From positions 117,501 through 181,500 of the forward strand of contig JADKKK010000006.1 of NCBI GenBank assembly GCA_016720545.1: a stretch of 64,000 nt of DNA, in the 5' to 3' direction. A model generated the notes under the pieces. It saw only the letters and a program-made list of their open reading frames with translations. It did no database searches and was not told the DNA's origin. This stretch comes from Myxococcales bacterium. Lineage in GTDB: Bacteria; Myxococcota_A; Polyangia; Polyangiales; Polyangiaceae. Below are positions 42,379-51,531 of this stretch, in pieces. Position 1 is the stretch's first letter, and each line of letters begins with the position of its first letter. Position numbers and translations under genes: made by a program.

Positions 42379-43398
42379 TCAGCGCGGCGGCGTACACGAC
42401 AGGGCCGGGGCGGTCGCGCAGCCGCCCGCGCAAGCGACGCGGACGCGGCGGCCGAGCGCGCAGAAGGTGAGCGTCGCGCCGTCGCACCGCGGCGGCTCGT
42501 CCGCGGCGCAGTCGTTCTTGCCGAGGACGTAGCACCCAGCGGTCGTCGCGGAGCCGTCGCACCGCAGACCGAGGGCCCCGCAGTCGACCACCGACACCGC
42601 GCTCTTCTCGGTGCCGCGGGGGCCGGTGCACGCGACGAGGCGATCGCCCTCGCAATAGCGTGCCCCTGGCGCCGAGCACCTGGGCGAGCCCTCCGCTTCG
42701 CACGACGCGCGCTCGAGACCGTCCGCGTCGGTGCGCGCCACACAGCGCGTGCCGGCTCGACAGGGGATGCGCTCCGCGGCTCCGTCGACGCACGAGATGA
42801 CGGCCGCCACCCCCTCGCAGCGCCCCTCTTTCGCACCGGGAGGGCAGAGCGTCGACGAGACGCAAGCGCTCTCCGTGAGGCCACCGGAGTGCTTGATCGC
42901 CTGGCACTTGCCGCCGAGGGCGCGACAGTCGACCCGCTCGGCCTCGTCGGCGTCATCGCCGCAGTCGATGAGGGCGTCCCCGACGCACGCGGACCCCTCG
43001 CCCGGGTGCGCGCGGCAGTAGGCCACCGCGGGCGCGTCGCCCTCGCCCTCGCACGCGTGCACGGCGGCGCAGGTCGAAGCCCGCGTCGCGCAGGTTTGGG
43101 CGGCGCTCGGGGCATGGGCAGGGGAAGAGCCAAGGTCGGCGAGCCACGCCGCAACGCAGCGGCCGGGATCGCGCGCGCCCTCGCCCGCGTGACCGTGGGC
43201 GCACGAGGCGCGGAGGACACACGCGCGGGTCGCGTCGGCGAGCCACGCCGGATCGCGGCGAGCCTCGGGGGAGCTCGCGGGCGTGCACGCCGCGGCGAGC
43301 GCGAGGCCCGCGACGAGCGCCGCGACGACGCTCCCCGCCCGCGAACGCGCGATGCGAGCTGCTCCACGGGGCGACGATGGGGGCGTAGGGAAGCTCAC
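42379..43398 (-). CDS. Cysteine-rich lipoprotein, unknown function
   Basis: The 339-residue product starts at GTG 43398, 7 bases after the second kinase gene. A basic N-terminus and hydrophobic run end at the lipobox LALAAAC (Cys38). The mature protein has more than 20 Cys, spread in short CxnC units (CRALGGKCQAIK, CSAPGARYCEGDRLVACTG), typical of disulfide-rich surface proteins of myxobacteria. No family is recognised. Co-transcription with the kinase gene is suggested by the 7-base gap. Confidence 0.75.
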   Translation of the reverse strand: MSFPTPPSSPRGAARIARSRAGSVVAALVAGLALAAACTPASSPEARRDPAWLADATRACVLRASCAHGHAGEGARDPGRCVAAWLADLGSSPAHAPSAAQTCATRASTCAAVHACEGEGDAPAVAYCRAHPGEGSACVGDALIDCGDDADEAERVDCRALGGKCQAIKHSGGLTESACVSSTLCPPGAKEGRCEGVAAVISCVDGAAERIPCRAGTRCVARTDADGLERASCEAEGSPRCSAPGARYCEGDRLVACTGPRGTEKSAVSVVDCGALGLRCDGSATTAGCYVLGKNDCAADEPPRCDGATLTFCALGRRVRVACAGGCATAPALSCTPPR

Positions 43399-43405
43399 TC
43401 CGGCC

Positions 43406-46063
43406 TCAGGAGACGATCGCCCGCTTCATTTGCTCGAGCGACAGCAGGAGGTCCTTCGACCCCGACTCGAACGCGAGCGGGAGCGCCTCGGCGAGGTAGC
43501 GCTCGGCGTCGCGTGGGCGATCGCGCCCGATCGAGACCTGCGCCAGCGCCCCGAGCACGCGCGCGCGCTCAGCCCCGCTCGGGCCGGCCATGTCGAGCGC
43601 CTCGCGCAGCACGCCCTCGGCGTCGGTGAATTGCCCCGAGGAGGTGAGCGCGTGGCCCAGCTTGCGCGCGAAGATGAGCACGGCGCGCACGGGATCCTCC
43701 AGCTCCCCCCGGAACAGCTCGCGGCGCGCGAGCTCGAGCCCGCGGCGCAGCGCCGTGATGCGGCCAGGGGTGTCACCGCGAGCCTCGCAGAGCGTGCTCA
43801 CGCGCTCGAGCAGGATGAGGGCCTCGAACGTGTTCTGCGAGAAAAACAGGTGGATCGCGCGGATCTCGACGGGGTCTTCGAGGCTCTCGCCGACCTCGGA
43901 GGCCACCGCGTGGAGCTCGCGGCGCACCGCCGCCGGGATCGTGGAGAGGACGACGTCGCGCAGGAGCGGGTGGCACGTGGCCCACAGCGGCGCGCCGACG
44001 ACCATGCCCGCCTTCTCGAGGGTCTCGAGGGCCTCGTTCACCTTGGTCTTGGGCGCGACGAGGCGCACGAGGGTCTCGGCGGTGACGCCGTCGCCGTAGA
44101 CGCAGACGGCCTGGAGCACTCTACGCGCGTCGCCCCACAGGCGCTCGACGCGCGACGCGATGATGTCGCCGACGCGGGAGGGGACCGTCCCGCCTTGCTC
44201 GAGCGAGAACCGGAGGAGCTGCTCGATGTAGAGCGGCGCTATCCCGCGCGGCGCGACCACGGACGCGAGCTGGCCGGCCGCGGCGCCGAGCTCGATGGCC
44301 AGATCGGTGCCGAGCCCCATGAGCACGCGGGCCGAAGCCGTGCTCGCCGACCAGCCGGGATCGTAGCCCGGCGGGTAGGCCGCGACGAGCAACGCAGGCA
44401 CGAGCGGCGGCTCGCCGACGGCGTCCGCGAACGCCGCGCGGCTCGCCCCGTCGACGAGGTTCAGGTCGTCCACGGCGAGGACCACGCGCTTGTTGCCCGC
44501 GCGCTCGCTCGCGCGCACGACCGCCCAGCGGAGCGCCTCGGCGACGACGAAGCGGCGCTCGACGTGCGAGAGCCCCTCGCTGAGGTTGCCCGGCGCGAAC
44601 ACGTCGGCGAGCCCACGGCGCGCCTCGGCGCCGGCGTTGGTCCAGTCGCGCGGCGTGCCGCCGCCCTCCGGGAGCTGCGCGAGCCCGACGATCGCGCGGC
44701 GGAGCGCGAAATAGCCCACCTCTGCCCAGAAGCCGTCGGGGCCCGTCTCGACCACTACGTGCCCCGCGTTCCGCGCCCGCGCGAGGAACTCACGGAGCAG
44801 GCGCGACTTGCCCATGCCGGCCTCGCCGACGACGCGCGCGCCGACGAGCGAGCTCGTCGCGTCCGCGAGGCGATCGTCGAGCCACGCCAGGTCTTCGTCG
44901 CGACCGACGAACGACAGCGGGAAGCCCGTCGGGCGCGCGACCGCAGGGGCCGACGGGCGGGGCGGGCTCTGCGCGTGCGGGGGCTGAGTGACCCCGCCGC
45001 GGATGAGCGAAGCGCCGCACTCGCCGCAGAACTTCTGCTTCTCCGGGTTCAATGTGCCACACATGCCGCACACCATCCCACCCTCGGGCTGGCGGGCGTG
45101 CCGCTGCTCCACCTCGGCGAGGGCGGTCGTGAGCGCCGCCGCGAAGACGTCGGCGTTCGGGAAGCGGTCGTCGGGGGACTTGGAGAGCGCGCGGAGACAC
45201 ACCTCCACGATCGCGTCGGGGAGCCGCCGGTCGGGCGCCACCTCGCGAGGATCGCGTGGCGGCTGCGACAGGTGCATGAGCACGACCTGCGTAGGTGACT
45301 CGGCCTCGAACGGGATCTGCCCCGTGAGCAATTGATAGAGGATGACGCCGACGCCGTAGAGGTCGGAGCGCGCGTCGAGCGGATCGCCGCGGCCTTGCTC
45401 GGGGCTCATGTACTCGGGCGTGCCGCAGACGATCCCCGCGCTGGTGACGTTGCGGACGGGCGCGTCGACGCGGATCTTGGCGAGGCCAAAGTCAACCACC
45501 TTGACGAAGTCGACGCCGGTGCGCGTGGGCTCGAGGATGATGTTCTCGGGCTTCAGGTCGCGGTGGATGATCTCGAGGTGGTGCGCTTCGGAGAGCGCTC
45601 CGAGCACCTGCTTGAGCACGCTGACGATGCGCCGGACCGCGAGGGGCCCTTCCTCGTACTGGATGCGCGCGAGGTCCTTGCCGCGCAGAAACTCCATGAC
45701 GAGGTAAAGCTGGCCGTCTTCGGTCTTGCCGAAGTCGATGATGCTCACCGAGTTCGGGTGGTTCAGCCGGCTCGCCGCGCGCGCCTCGATGATGAAGCGC
45801 GCCGCCGTGCTCTCGTCACCGATGAGGTGAGGGTGGATGATCTTGATGGCGACGGTGCGGCTCAGCGCGACCTGCTCGGCGCGGTAGACCCGCCCCATGC
45901 CGCCGACCCCGATGAGCTCGAAGATGACGTAGCCGCCCGGCAGGACCCGCCCGATGAGCGGATCCGAGGGGCTCTTCTGCATCTTCGTGAGGTTGAAGCC
46001 GCAGCTAGGGCAAAAGCGGTGCTCCTCGTCGCACTGCGTGCTGCACTGGGGACAAAGGAGCAT
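43406..46063 (-). CDS. Zinc-ribbon Ser/Thr protein kinase fused to an AAA-type NTPase
   Basis: The 885-residue product starts at ATG 46063. A zinc ribbon (CPQC...CPSC, residues 4-21) precedes a kinase domain (about 38-310) with GVGGMGRVY, VAIK (Lys), HRDLKPENII, DFG and GTPEYMSPEQ. A second zinc ribbon (CGMC...CGEC, near 330-350) links to an AAA NTPase with Walker A GEAGMGKS and LAVDDLNLVDG, then a helical repeat region. The Walker A is intact, unlike the kinase at 17137. Such proteins relay signals in sporulation or stress programmes; the trigger is unknown. Confidence 0.9.
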   Translation of the reverse strand: MLLCPQCSTQCDEEHRFCPSCGFNLTKMQKSPSDPLIGRVLPGGYVIFELIGVGGMGRVYRAEQVALSRTVAIKIIHPHLIGDESTAARFIIEARAASRLNHPNSVSIIDFGKTEDGQLYLVMEFLRGKDLARIQYEEGPLAVRRIVSVLKQVLGALSEAHHLEIIHRDLKPENIILEPTRTGVDFVKVVDFGLAKIRVDAPVRNVTSAGIVCGTPEYMSPEQGRGDPLDARSDLYGVGVILYQLLTGQIPFEAESPTQVVLMHLSQPPRDPREVAPDRRLPDAIVEVCLRALSKSPDDRFPNADVFAAALTTALAEVEQRHARQPEGGMVCGMCGTLNPEKQKFCGECGASLIRGGVTQPPHAQSPPRPSAPAVARPTGFPLSFVGRDEDLAWLDDRLADATSSLVGARVVGEAGMGKSRLLREFLARARNAGHVVVETGPDGFWAEVGYFALRRAIVGLAQLPEGGGTPRDWTNAGAEARRGLADVFAPGNLSEGLSHVERRFVVAEALRWAVVRASERAGNKRVVLAVDDLNLVDGASRAAFADAVGEPPLVPALLVAAYPPGYDPGWSASTASARVLMGLGTDLAIELGAAAGQLASVVAPRGIAPLYIEQLLRFSLEQGGTVPSRVGDIIASRVERLWGDARRVLQAVCVYGDGVTAETLVRLVAPKTKVNEALETLEKAGMVVGAPLWATCHPLLRDVVLSTIPAAVRRELHAVASEVGESLEDPVEIRAIHLFFSQNTFEALILLERVSTLCEARGDTPGRITALRRGLELARRELFRGELEDPVRAVLIFARKLGHALTSSGQFTDAEGVLREALDMAGPSGAERARVLGALAQVSIGRDRPRDAERYLAEALPLAFESGSKDLLLSLEQMKRAIVS

Positions 46064-46117
46064 GGCTCGGTGTCACCCTACTCGGCGCGAGGCCGCGTGA
46101 AAAGAGAGAGAATTCGC

Positions 46118-46158
46118 GGGTCTCGCTTGAGGTGGGCCATCCCCCCTCATCGAGACCC
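46118..46158. terminator. Strong hairpin between glmS and the second kinase
   Basis: GGGTCTCG pairs perfectly with CGAGACCC around an interior containing a second short pairing (GGTGGG with CCCCCT). It lies in the 279-base gap downstream of glmS and upstream of the minus-strand kinase start. No T tract follows. It could be a terminator for glmS or a leader structure. I see no gene in the gap. Confidence 0.4.
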
Positions 46159-46342
46159 GGTGTAGGCCGCCCCGGCGGAGCACGCTCGCGGGGGTGCCCA
46201 CCGATGGATACGTTCCGGGGTCACCGACGCGCGCCTCCCGCTGATCGCGACGGCGTGCGGCGCGCGCAGAGACCGGCGAAGCGCGTCAGCCTGGGCCGGC
46301 AGGTCGACTCGCGGAGCGGGCCACGGGCACCTGCGAGGATCG

Positions 46343-48967
46343 TCAGTCCACCGTGATGGACTTGCTCACGTTCTTGGGCACGTCCGGGTGCACGCCGTGG
46401 TCGGCGATGCCCAGCCTGTCGAGGTAGGCCTTCTTCAGGAGGCTCATCTTCAGGGCGAGCCGCTGGAGCGCGACGGTGGAAGAGAACGTCGCCATCAGCG
46501 TGTCGTTCGTGCGCGGCAGCGTGACGTACACCGAGCGGTACTCGGGGTTGTCGGCCGGGGCCTTCGCCCCCGCGCCGAGGAGCGCCGGGTGCTCCTCCGC
46601 GATGACGACGGTGCACGAGCCGCGGATTTTGTGGGTGTTGATCTGCGAGACGGTGAGCGCCACGTCGCGATCGTCGGGGCCGGTGGTGTAGATGAGCGGG
46701 TAGTCCGCGTAGAGCTCCTCGAGCACCTCGGTGCGGTCCAGCGAAGCGGCGAGGACGGCCCGCTCGGCGTCGCCGAGCGCGAAGGCGGCAGAGCCCGGCG
46801 AGAGGACGGTGTCGGTGGCCGTCTGCACGAGCCGGGCGACGGACTCGGTGCCGAGCCCCGCCGCGGGCGCCCGGAGAACGATCTCCTTCAAGGCGTGCCC
46901 GAGGCGCTTCAGCAGGGCGTCCACCTGGTCGGGCCCGATCACGGTGTTGAACCCGAGGATGGTGTTGGGGCCGTGTTTGAACTCGGAGGCCTCGAAGCCC
47001 TCCGTGTGGTTCAGGACGACCTCGCGGATCTTGAGCGCGCCCTCCTTCGCCACCGCGGAGATACGCGTGGCGAGCAGGTGAATGCTCGGGCGCAGGTAGA
47101 GGAGCTTCGCCGCCACCTCGATGTCGGCGTTGGTGCTCTCGATGGTCTCGCGGATGAGCGCCGGGAGGGAGACGAGCTTCTCCCGGCGGCGCGCGAGCTC
47201 ACTCGCGGCGAACGCCCGCCCCTCCGCGGTCTTCGCGAGATCGTCGGCGCGACGCTCGGCGACGTGGAGCGCCAGGCAGTAGAAGAGCACCATCTGGTTC
47301 ATGAAGCTCTTGGTCGCCGGCACCGCGATCTCCGGGCCGCAGCGAAGCGGGATGAGCAGCTCGCTCTTCTCCTGGGCCAGGGTCGAGTTCACGTTGTTGA
47401 CGAGCCCGATGCGCTTCACGTCGAGGCCGGTGGCGATGACGTCGTTGAGCACGTCGATGAGGTCTTTGGTCTCGCCGCTCTGGCTCACGGCGACGACCAG
47501 ATCGCCGTCCTTGAGCGACGAGGACGACTGCCCCCGGAACTCCCCCGGGAGGACCGGCGTGAGCTCTATGTGCGCGAGCTCATTGAAGTAAAGGCTCGCC
47601 ACTTTGGCGGCGTGGTACGAGCTCCCACAGCAGATGACGTAGATTCGACCACGGCGCGCGACCGCCTCGAGGCACATCGCGCCGAAGCGCTCGACCGCGT
47701 GAGCGTACTCGCGGACCTCGTCGGCCTCGATCATCGCGTCGAGGAGGCGCACCGCCACCGTGTCGCCGGCGCCTCGCGCCATGGGCAAGAGGTCGGCGAA
47801 GAAGCCCCCCTCCGCCGAGTGGAAGGCGCGCGCGCGCTCGACCGCAGGGGGGACGCGCGCGAGGAGGCCCTGGAACGCGGGGAGGTCGACGAGCTCGTGG
47901 AAGAGCGCGCGGATGCGGTCGTCGTCGTAGGCGTCCCGGAGCGCGTCGAGGCGGGGCGCGAGGTCGGGGAGCGCCGTGAGCGAGCCGAGCGGGGTGGCAG
48001 CGCGCGCCGCGTCGCTTCCGCCGAGGAACAGCGTGATCACGTCGCGGGCGGTCTGCTCCTGCGCGCTGATCTCCTGGTCCATGAACGACTCGAACGGCGG
48101 CACGAGCGCTGTGTCCTTCGTGCGCAGGCGGCTGCGGACCGGCTCGCGCGCGAGCACCTCACCCGCGACGACGCGAGTGGCGCCCGTCGGGCCCTTCACC
48201 GTGCGATCGCGGACCGCGTAGAGCGTGTGGGCGCCGGGCTCGTACTCGACGAGCTCGCCCTCTGCGAGCGGCACGACCACGCGCGTGAGCTTCAGCACGC
48301 TCGAGAGGTCGGACGAAGCGATCGCGAAGCGCCCGCCGGCCTTGTCGCTGCCGAAGCCAAAGTAGAGGCTGGAGCCCTGCTTGATGGCCCAGAGGACGCG
48401 CGTGACCGGGTCGACGATGACCGCGGCGTACGAGCCCTCGAGCTTCGCCGCTGCCGCGAGGATCGCCGCGCGCATGCAGCGTCGGCGCGCGTCGGCCGCG
48501 GAGACGCCTGGCTGGTCGACCCAGCGCTCGAGCTCCCGAGCGAAGAAGTGCTCGACCGTGTGCACCACCATCTCACCGTCGTTGTCGGACAGCACGGCGT
48601 GCCCCTCGGAGAGCAGCCAGGCCTTCAGGTCGTCGCAGTTGGTGACGTTGCCGTTGTGCGCGCCGTAGAGGAAGGTCTTGCAGCGCACGACGTGCGGCTG
48701 CGAGTTCTCGGCGTTCACCGCGCCGAACGTCGCCCAGCGCACCTGCCCGCAGAACACGCGGCCCGCGAGGCGCGTGATGCCGAGCTCGTGCACCATCACG
48801 GAGGGCGCGCCCACCCCTTTTGCCAGCGTCACGTCGAGGGTGGCCCCCTGGACGGCCGCGCCGGTGGAGTCGTACCCGCGGTACTCGAGCGTCTTCAGCA
48901 GCTCTGCCGCCACCTGCCCGAGGTCGTCGCGGTCGTGTTCGTAGACGAGGCCAATGACTCCGCACAT
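46343..48967 (-). CDS. glmS: Glutamine-fructose-6-phosphate transaminase GlmS, long form
   Basis: The 874-residue product makes glucosamine 6-phosphate for cell wall and outer membrane. The N-terminal nucleophile is Cys2 (MCGVIGLVYEHD), followed by the glutaminase motifs TLEYRGYDSTGA and RWATFGAVNAENSQPH. Two SIS isomerase domains carry CGSSYHAAKVA and SQSGETKD, ending PKNVSKSITVD. It is about 260 residues longer than usual (about 610). The additions are an insert between the glutaminase and first SIS domain (about 310-440) and one in the second SIS half (about 700-800). The start ATG 48967 has AGGAGGT placed 8 bases upstream, confirming it. Confidence 0.94.
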   Translation of the reverse strand: MCGVIGLVYEHDRDDLGQVAAELLKTLEYRGYDSTGAAVQGATLDVTLAKGVGAPSVMVHELGITRLAGRVFCGQVRWATFGAVNAENSQPHVVRCKTFLYGAHNGNVTNCDDLKAWLLSEGHAVLSDNDGEMVVHTVEHFFARELERWVDQPGVSAADARRRCMRAAILAAAAKLEGSYAAVIVDPVTRVLWAIKQGSSLYFGFGSDKAGGRFAIASSDLSSVLKLTRVVVPLAEGELVEYEPGAHTLYAVRDRTVKGPTGATRVVAGEVLAREPVRSRLRTKDTALVPPFESFMDQEISAQEQTARDVITLFLGGSDAARAATPLGSLTALPDLAPRLDALRDAYDDDRIRALFHELVDLPAFQGLLARVPPAVERARAFHSAEGGFFADLLPMARGAGDTVAVRLLDAMIEADEVREYAHAVERFGAMCLEAVARRGRIYVICCGSSYHAAKVASLYFNELAHIELTPVLPGEFRGQSSSSLKDGDLVVAVSQSGETKDLIDVLNDVIATGLDVKRIGLVNNVNSTLAQEKSELLIPLRCGPEIAVPATKSFMNQMVLFYCLALHVAERRADDLAKTAEGRAFAASELARRREKLVSLPALIRETIESTNADIEVAAKLLYLRPSIHLLATRISAVAKEGALKIREVVLNHTEGFEASEFKHGPNTILGFNTVIGPDQVDALLKRLGHALKEIVLRAPAAGLGTESVARLVQTATDTVLSPGSAAFALGDAERAVLAASLDRTEVLEELYADYPLIYTTGPDDRDVALTVSQINTHKIRGSCTVVIAEEHPALLGAGAKAPADNPEYRSVYVTLPRTNDTLMATFSSTVALQRLALKMSLLKKAYLDRLGIADHGVHPDVPKNVSKSITVD

Positions 48968-49100
48968 GGCGCGACCTCCTAGCACACCCCGCCGAGGCGA
49001 GGCCCGCATGCTGCGCGCCCTCGGCCTTCGCCGCTCGGGTTGAGCGGGCCGCGGCGACGGGCGCGCGCGACGCCGGGCCCCAAACGCGGGCGCGCTGCGG

Positions 49101-49106
49101 TAGGCT
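49101..49106 (+). promoter_or_regulatory. -10-like TAGGCT before dctA
   Basis: TAGGCT ends 6 bases before the GTG at 49113; no ribosome-binding site is seen. Confidence 0.4.
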
Positions 49107-49112
49107 CGCGGG

Positions 49113-50462
49113 GTGCCGCCCGCCGCGGGCCCCGCGCCCGAAGAGAGCCCCCACCCGCACGGGGCGCCGAAGCCGCGCGCCGGGCGCACCCGGCGGCCCG
49201 GTCTTTACGTGCAGGTGCTCGTCGCCATCGCGATCGGCGTCGCGCTCGGCGCGCTACGCCCGGAGTGGGGCGTCGCGATGCGTCCGCTCGGCGACGCCTT
49301 CGTCAAGCTCATCAAGATGCTCATCGCGCCGATCGTGTTCTGCACGGTGGCCGCGGGGATCGCGGGCATGGGCGACCTCAAGCAGGTCGGGCGGGTCGGC
49401 GGCAAGGCGCTCCTCTACTTCGAGATCATGACGACCGTCGCGCTCGGCCTCGGCCTCGGCGTCGTGCACCTCGTCAAGCCAGGCGCGGGAGTGCACGCGA
49501 ACGCCGCCGCGCTCGACACGAAGGCGCTCGACGCCTCGCTCGCGGCGCCGCGCCCCCACGGCTTCGTCGCGCACCTGCTCGCGATGATCCCCGAGAGCTT
49601 CGTCTCCGCGTTCACTAGCGGCGAGATCCTCCAGGTGCTCGTGCTCGGCGTGCTCACGGGCCTCGCGATCGCGTCTCTCGGCGCGCGCGGCGCGTTCGCG
49701 ACCGAGGCGCTCGAGCGCGCCTCGAAGGTGCTCTTCGCGATCGTGGGGCTCGTGATGAGGGCGGCGCCGCTCGGGGCGTTCGGGGCGATGGCCTACACGA
49801 TCGGGAAGTTCGGGGTCGGCACGCTGGGCAGCCTCGCGAAGCTGATGGGCACCTTCTACGCCACCGCGCTCTTCTTCGTGTTCGTGGTGCTCGCCGGCGT
49901 GCTGCGCGCCACCCTCGGCCTCTCGATGGTGCGGCTGCTCCGCTACCTCCGCGAGGAGCTCGTCATCGTGCTCGGCACGTCGTCGTCGGAGTCGGCGCTG
50001 CCCCGCCTCATGGCCAAGCTGGAAGGGCTCGGCGCGAAGCCGGAGATCGTGCGCCTCGTCGTGCCCACGGGGTACTCGTTCAACCTCGACGGCACCTGCA
50101 TCTACCTCACGCTCGCGTCTCTGTTCGTGGCCCAAGCGCTGGACGTCCAGCTGACGCTCCGCGACGAGCTCTCGCTGCTCGCCGTGCTGCTCGTGACGTC
50201 CAAGGGGGCGGCGGGCGTGACGGGGAGCGGCTTCATCACCCTCGCGGCGACCCTCGCGGCCACAGGCAGCGTGCCCGTCGCGGGGCTCACGCTGCTGCTC
50301 GGCGTCGATCGGTTCATGAGCGAGGCGAGATCCCTCACGAACTTCGTGGGGAACGCGGTGGCGACCCTGGTGGTCGCGCGGTCCGAGGGGGCGCTCGACC
50401 TCGAGCGGGCCCGCGCGGCGCTGGCGGGCGAGGCTCGCCGCCAGGCACCGGAGCCCGAGTAG
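49113..50462 (+). CDS. dctA: Dicarboxylate/amino acid:cation symporter
   Basis: The 449-residue membrane protein belongs to the DAACS/GltPh family, which takes up C4-dicarboxylates or glutamate/aspartate with Na+ or H+. It has about eight hydrophobic segments, the family motifs LGTSSSESALPRLM (HP1 tip, serine-rich) and YSFNLDGTCIYLTLA (TM7 NMDGT-like) and the HP2-like SKGAAGVTGSGFITLA. The NMDGT motif reads NLDGT here. Substrate preference cannot be decided from sequence. It has a hydrophilic 28-residue N-terminal extension from the GTG at 49113. Confidence 0.93.
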   Translation: MPPAAGPAPEESPHPHGAPKPRAGRTRRPGLYVQVLVAIAIGVALGALRPEWGVAMRPLGDAFVKLIKMLIAPIVFCTVAAGIAGMGDLKQVGRVGGKALLYFEIMTTVALGLGLGVVHLVKPGAGVHANAAALDTKALDASLAAPRPHGFVAHLLAMIPESFVSAFTSGEILQVLVLGVLTGLAIASLGARGAFATEALERASKVLFAIVGLVMRAAPLGAFGAMAYTIGKFGVGTLGSLAKLMGTFYATALFFVFVVLAGVLRATLGLSMVRLLRYLREELVIVLGTSSSESALPRLMAKLEGLGAKPEIVRLVVPTGYSFNLDGTCIYLTLASLFVAQALDVQLTLRDELSLLAVLLVTSKGAAGVTGSGFITLAATLAATGSVPVAGLTLLLGVDRFMSEARSLTNFVGNAVATLVVARSEGALDLERARAALAGEARRQAPEPE

Positions 50463-50493
50463 CGGAGGCGGCGCGCGAACGGCACGCAAGGAG

Positions 50494-50523
50494 TTGGCCC
50501 GAGTGAGGGCGCTTTCGTAGGCT
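50494..50523 (+). promoter_or_regulatory. Promoter for the MshEN gene
   Basis: TTGGCC, an 18-base spacer and TAGGCT end 6 bases before the GTG at 50530. Both hexamers are visible, making this one of the stronger leaderless promoters. Confidence 0.5.
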
Positions 50524-50529
50524 TCGCTC

Positions 50530-51525
50530 GTGGCGGAAGCACCGGAGAGACCTCGACTCGGAGAGCTGCTCGTGAGCGCGGGCCTGCTCGCGAGGGCCGA
50601 CCTCGACGCCGTCGTGCGCTCCAAGGAGCCCGGCCAGAAGCTTGGCCAGGCGCTCGCCGCGCGGGGCCTCGTGACAGAGCAGCAGGTGACCCAGGCGCTC
50701 AGCCAGGTGCTCAGCGTGCCGTGGGTGTCGCTCTACCACGTGGACTTCTCTCCGCAGCTCCTCGCGCGGATACCCCGCGAATTTGCTGAGAAATACGCCC
50801 TCGTACCGATCTTCGTGAGGAACGTCCGTGGGCAGGGCGAGACCCTCTACGTGGCGACGGACGATCCCACCAACGAGGCCGCCCTCGCAGAGGTCTCACG
50901 CCTCGCGGGCCTGCCCACGCGCCCGATGATCGCCTCGACGTCGGACATCCAGGCGACCATTCGCACCCACTACGGCGCCGCGCCGCCCGCCGCCTCCGCC
51001 GCCGGGGCGCGCGTGGAGCGGGCGCCCGACCCGCTTGGCGACCTCAAGGCGACCCGGCGCGACGTCCCTCACCGGCCGCCACCTCAAAGCGCGGTCCAGG
51101 CGCCGCCGCCGGCGCCGCCTGCTCCACCGCCGCCGTCGCCCGCGCCCCCCGCGCCGCCGCCCGCTCCTGCAGCCCCGGCCGAGCCGCAAGCCCCGGCGGC
51201 GCCACGCGCACCGGCGAGCGCGCCCGAGGCCCCGGAGTCCGGACCGGACTCGTTGCGCGGGGTGCGACGACGCACGAGCTCCTCGCTGACGTTGCTCGAC
51301 GGCACGACCGTGCTCGTGCCCTCGGCGAAGGGCGGCGAAGAGGGGAAGATCACGGCCCGCGACATCGTGAGCGCCCTCCGCGCGCGCACCCACGGCGCGG
51401 ACGCCCCGGAGATCCTAGGCGAGAACCCGCGATGGGAGGCCTACGTGGCCGCGCTGCTCTCACTGCTGCTCCGCAAAGGGCTGGTCTCGGAGCGCGAGCT
51501 GCTGGACGAGCTGTCGAGGGTGTAG
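50530..51525 (+). CDS. MshEN (GspE N-terminal) domain protein
   Basis: The 331-residue product starts at GTG 50530. Residues about 8-150 match the N-terminal MshEN region of type IV pilus and type II secretion ATPases (LGELLVSAGLLARADLDAVVRS, KLGQALAARGLVTEQQVTQALSQ, YATDDPTNEAALAEVSRLAG); in MshE such a domain binds c-di-GMP. A Pro/Ala-rich linker (about 175-250) leads to a second helical unit (ITARDIVSALRARTHGADAPEIL, LVSERELLDELSRV). There is no ATPase core, so it is a regulator-like piece. It could link c-di-GMP to motility or secretion, an inference. Confidence 0.82.
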   Translation: MAEAPERPRLGELLVSAGLLARADLDAVVRSKEPGQKLGQALAARGLVTEQQVTQALSQVLSVPWVSLYHVDFSPQLLARIPREFAEKYALVPIFVRNVRGQGETLYVATDDPTNEAALAEVSRLAGLPTRPMIASTSDIQATIRTHYGAAPPAASAAGARVERAPDPLGDLKATRRDVPHRPPPQSAVQAPPPAPPAPPPPSPAPPAPPPAPAAPAEPQAPAAPRAPASAPEAPESGPDSLRGVRRRTSSSLTLLDGTTVLVPSAKGGEEGKITARDIVSALRARTHGADAPEILGENPRWEAYVAALLSLLLRKGLVSERELLDELSRV

Positions 51526-51531
51526 CGAGCG

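Noticed and set aside
46064..46342. A glmS ribozyme
   Set aside because: This gap is downstream of glmS (minus strand), not in its leader; the leader at 48968-49112 shows only a ribosome-binding site.
46388..48982. A plus-strand frame of 864 codons
   Set aside because: It is antisense to glmS, which has Cys2, both SIS domains and a strong ribosome-binding site.
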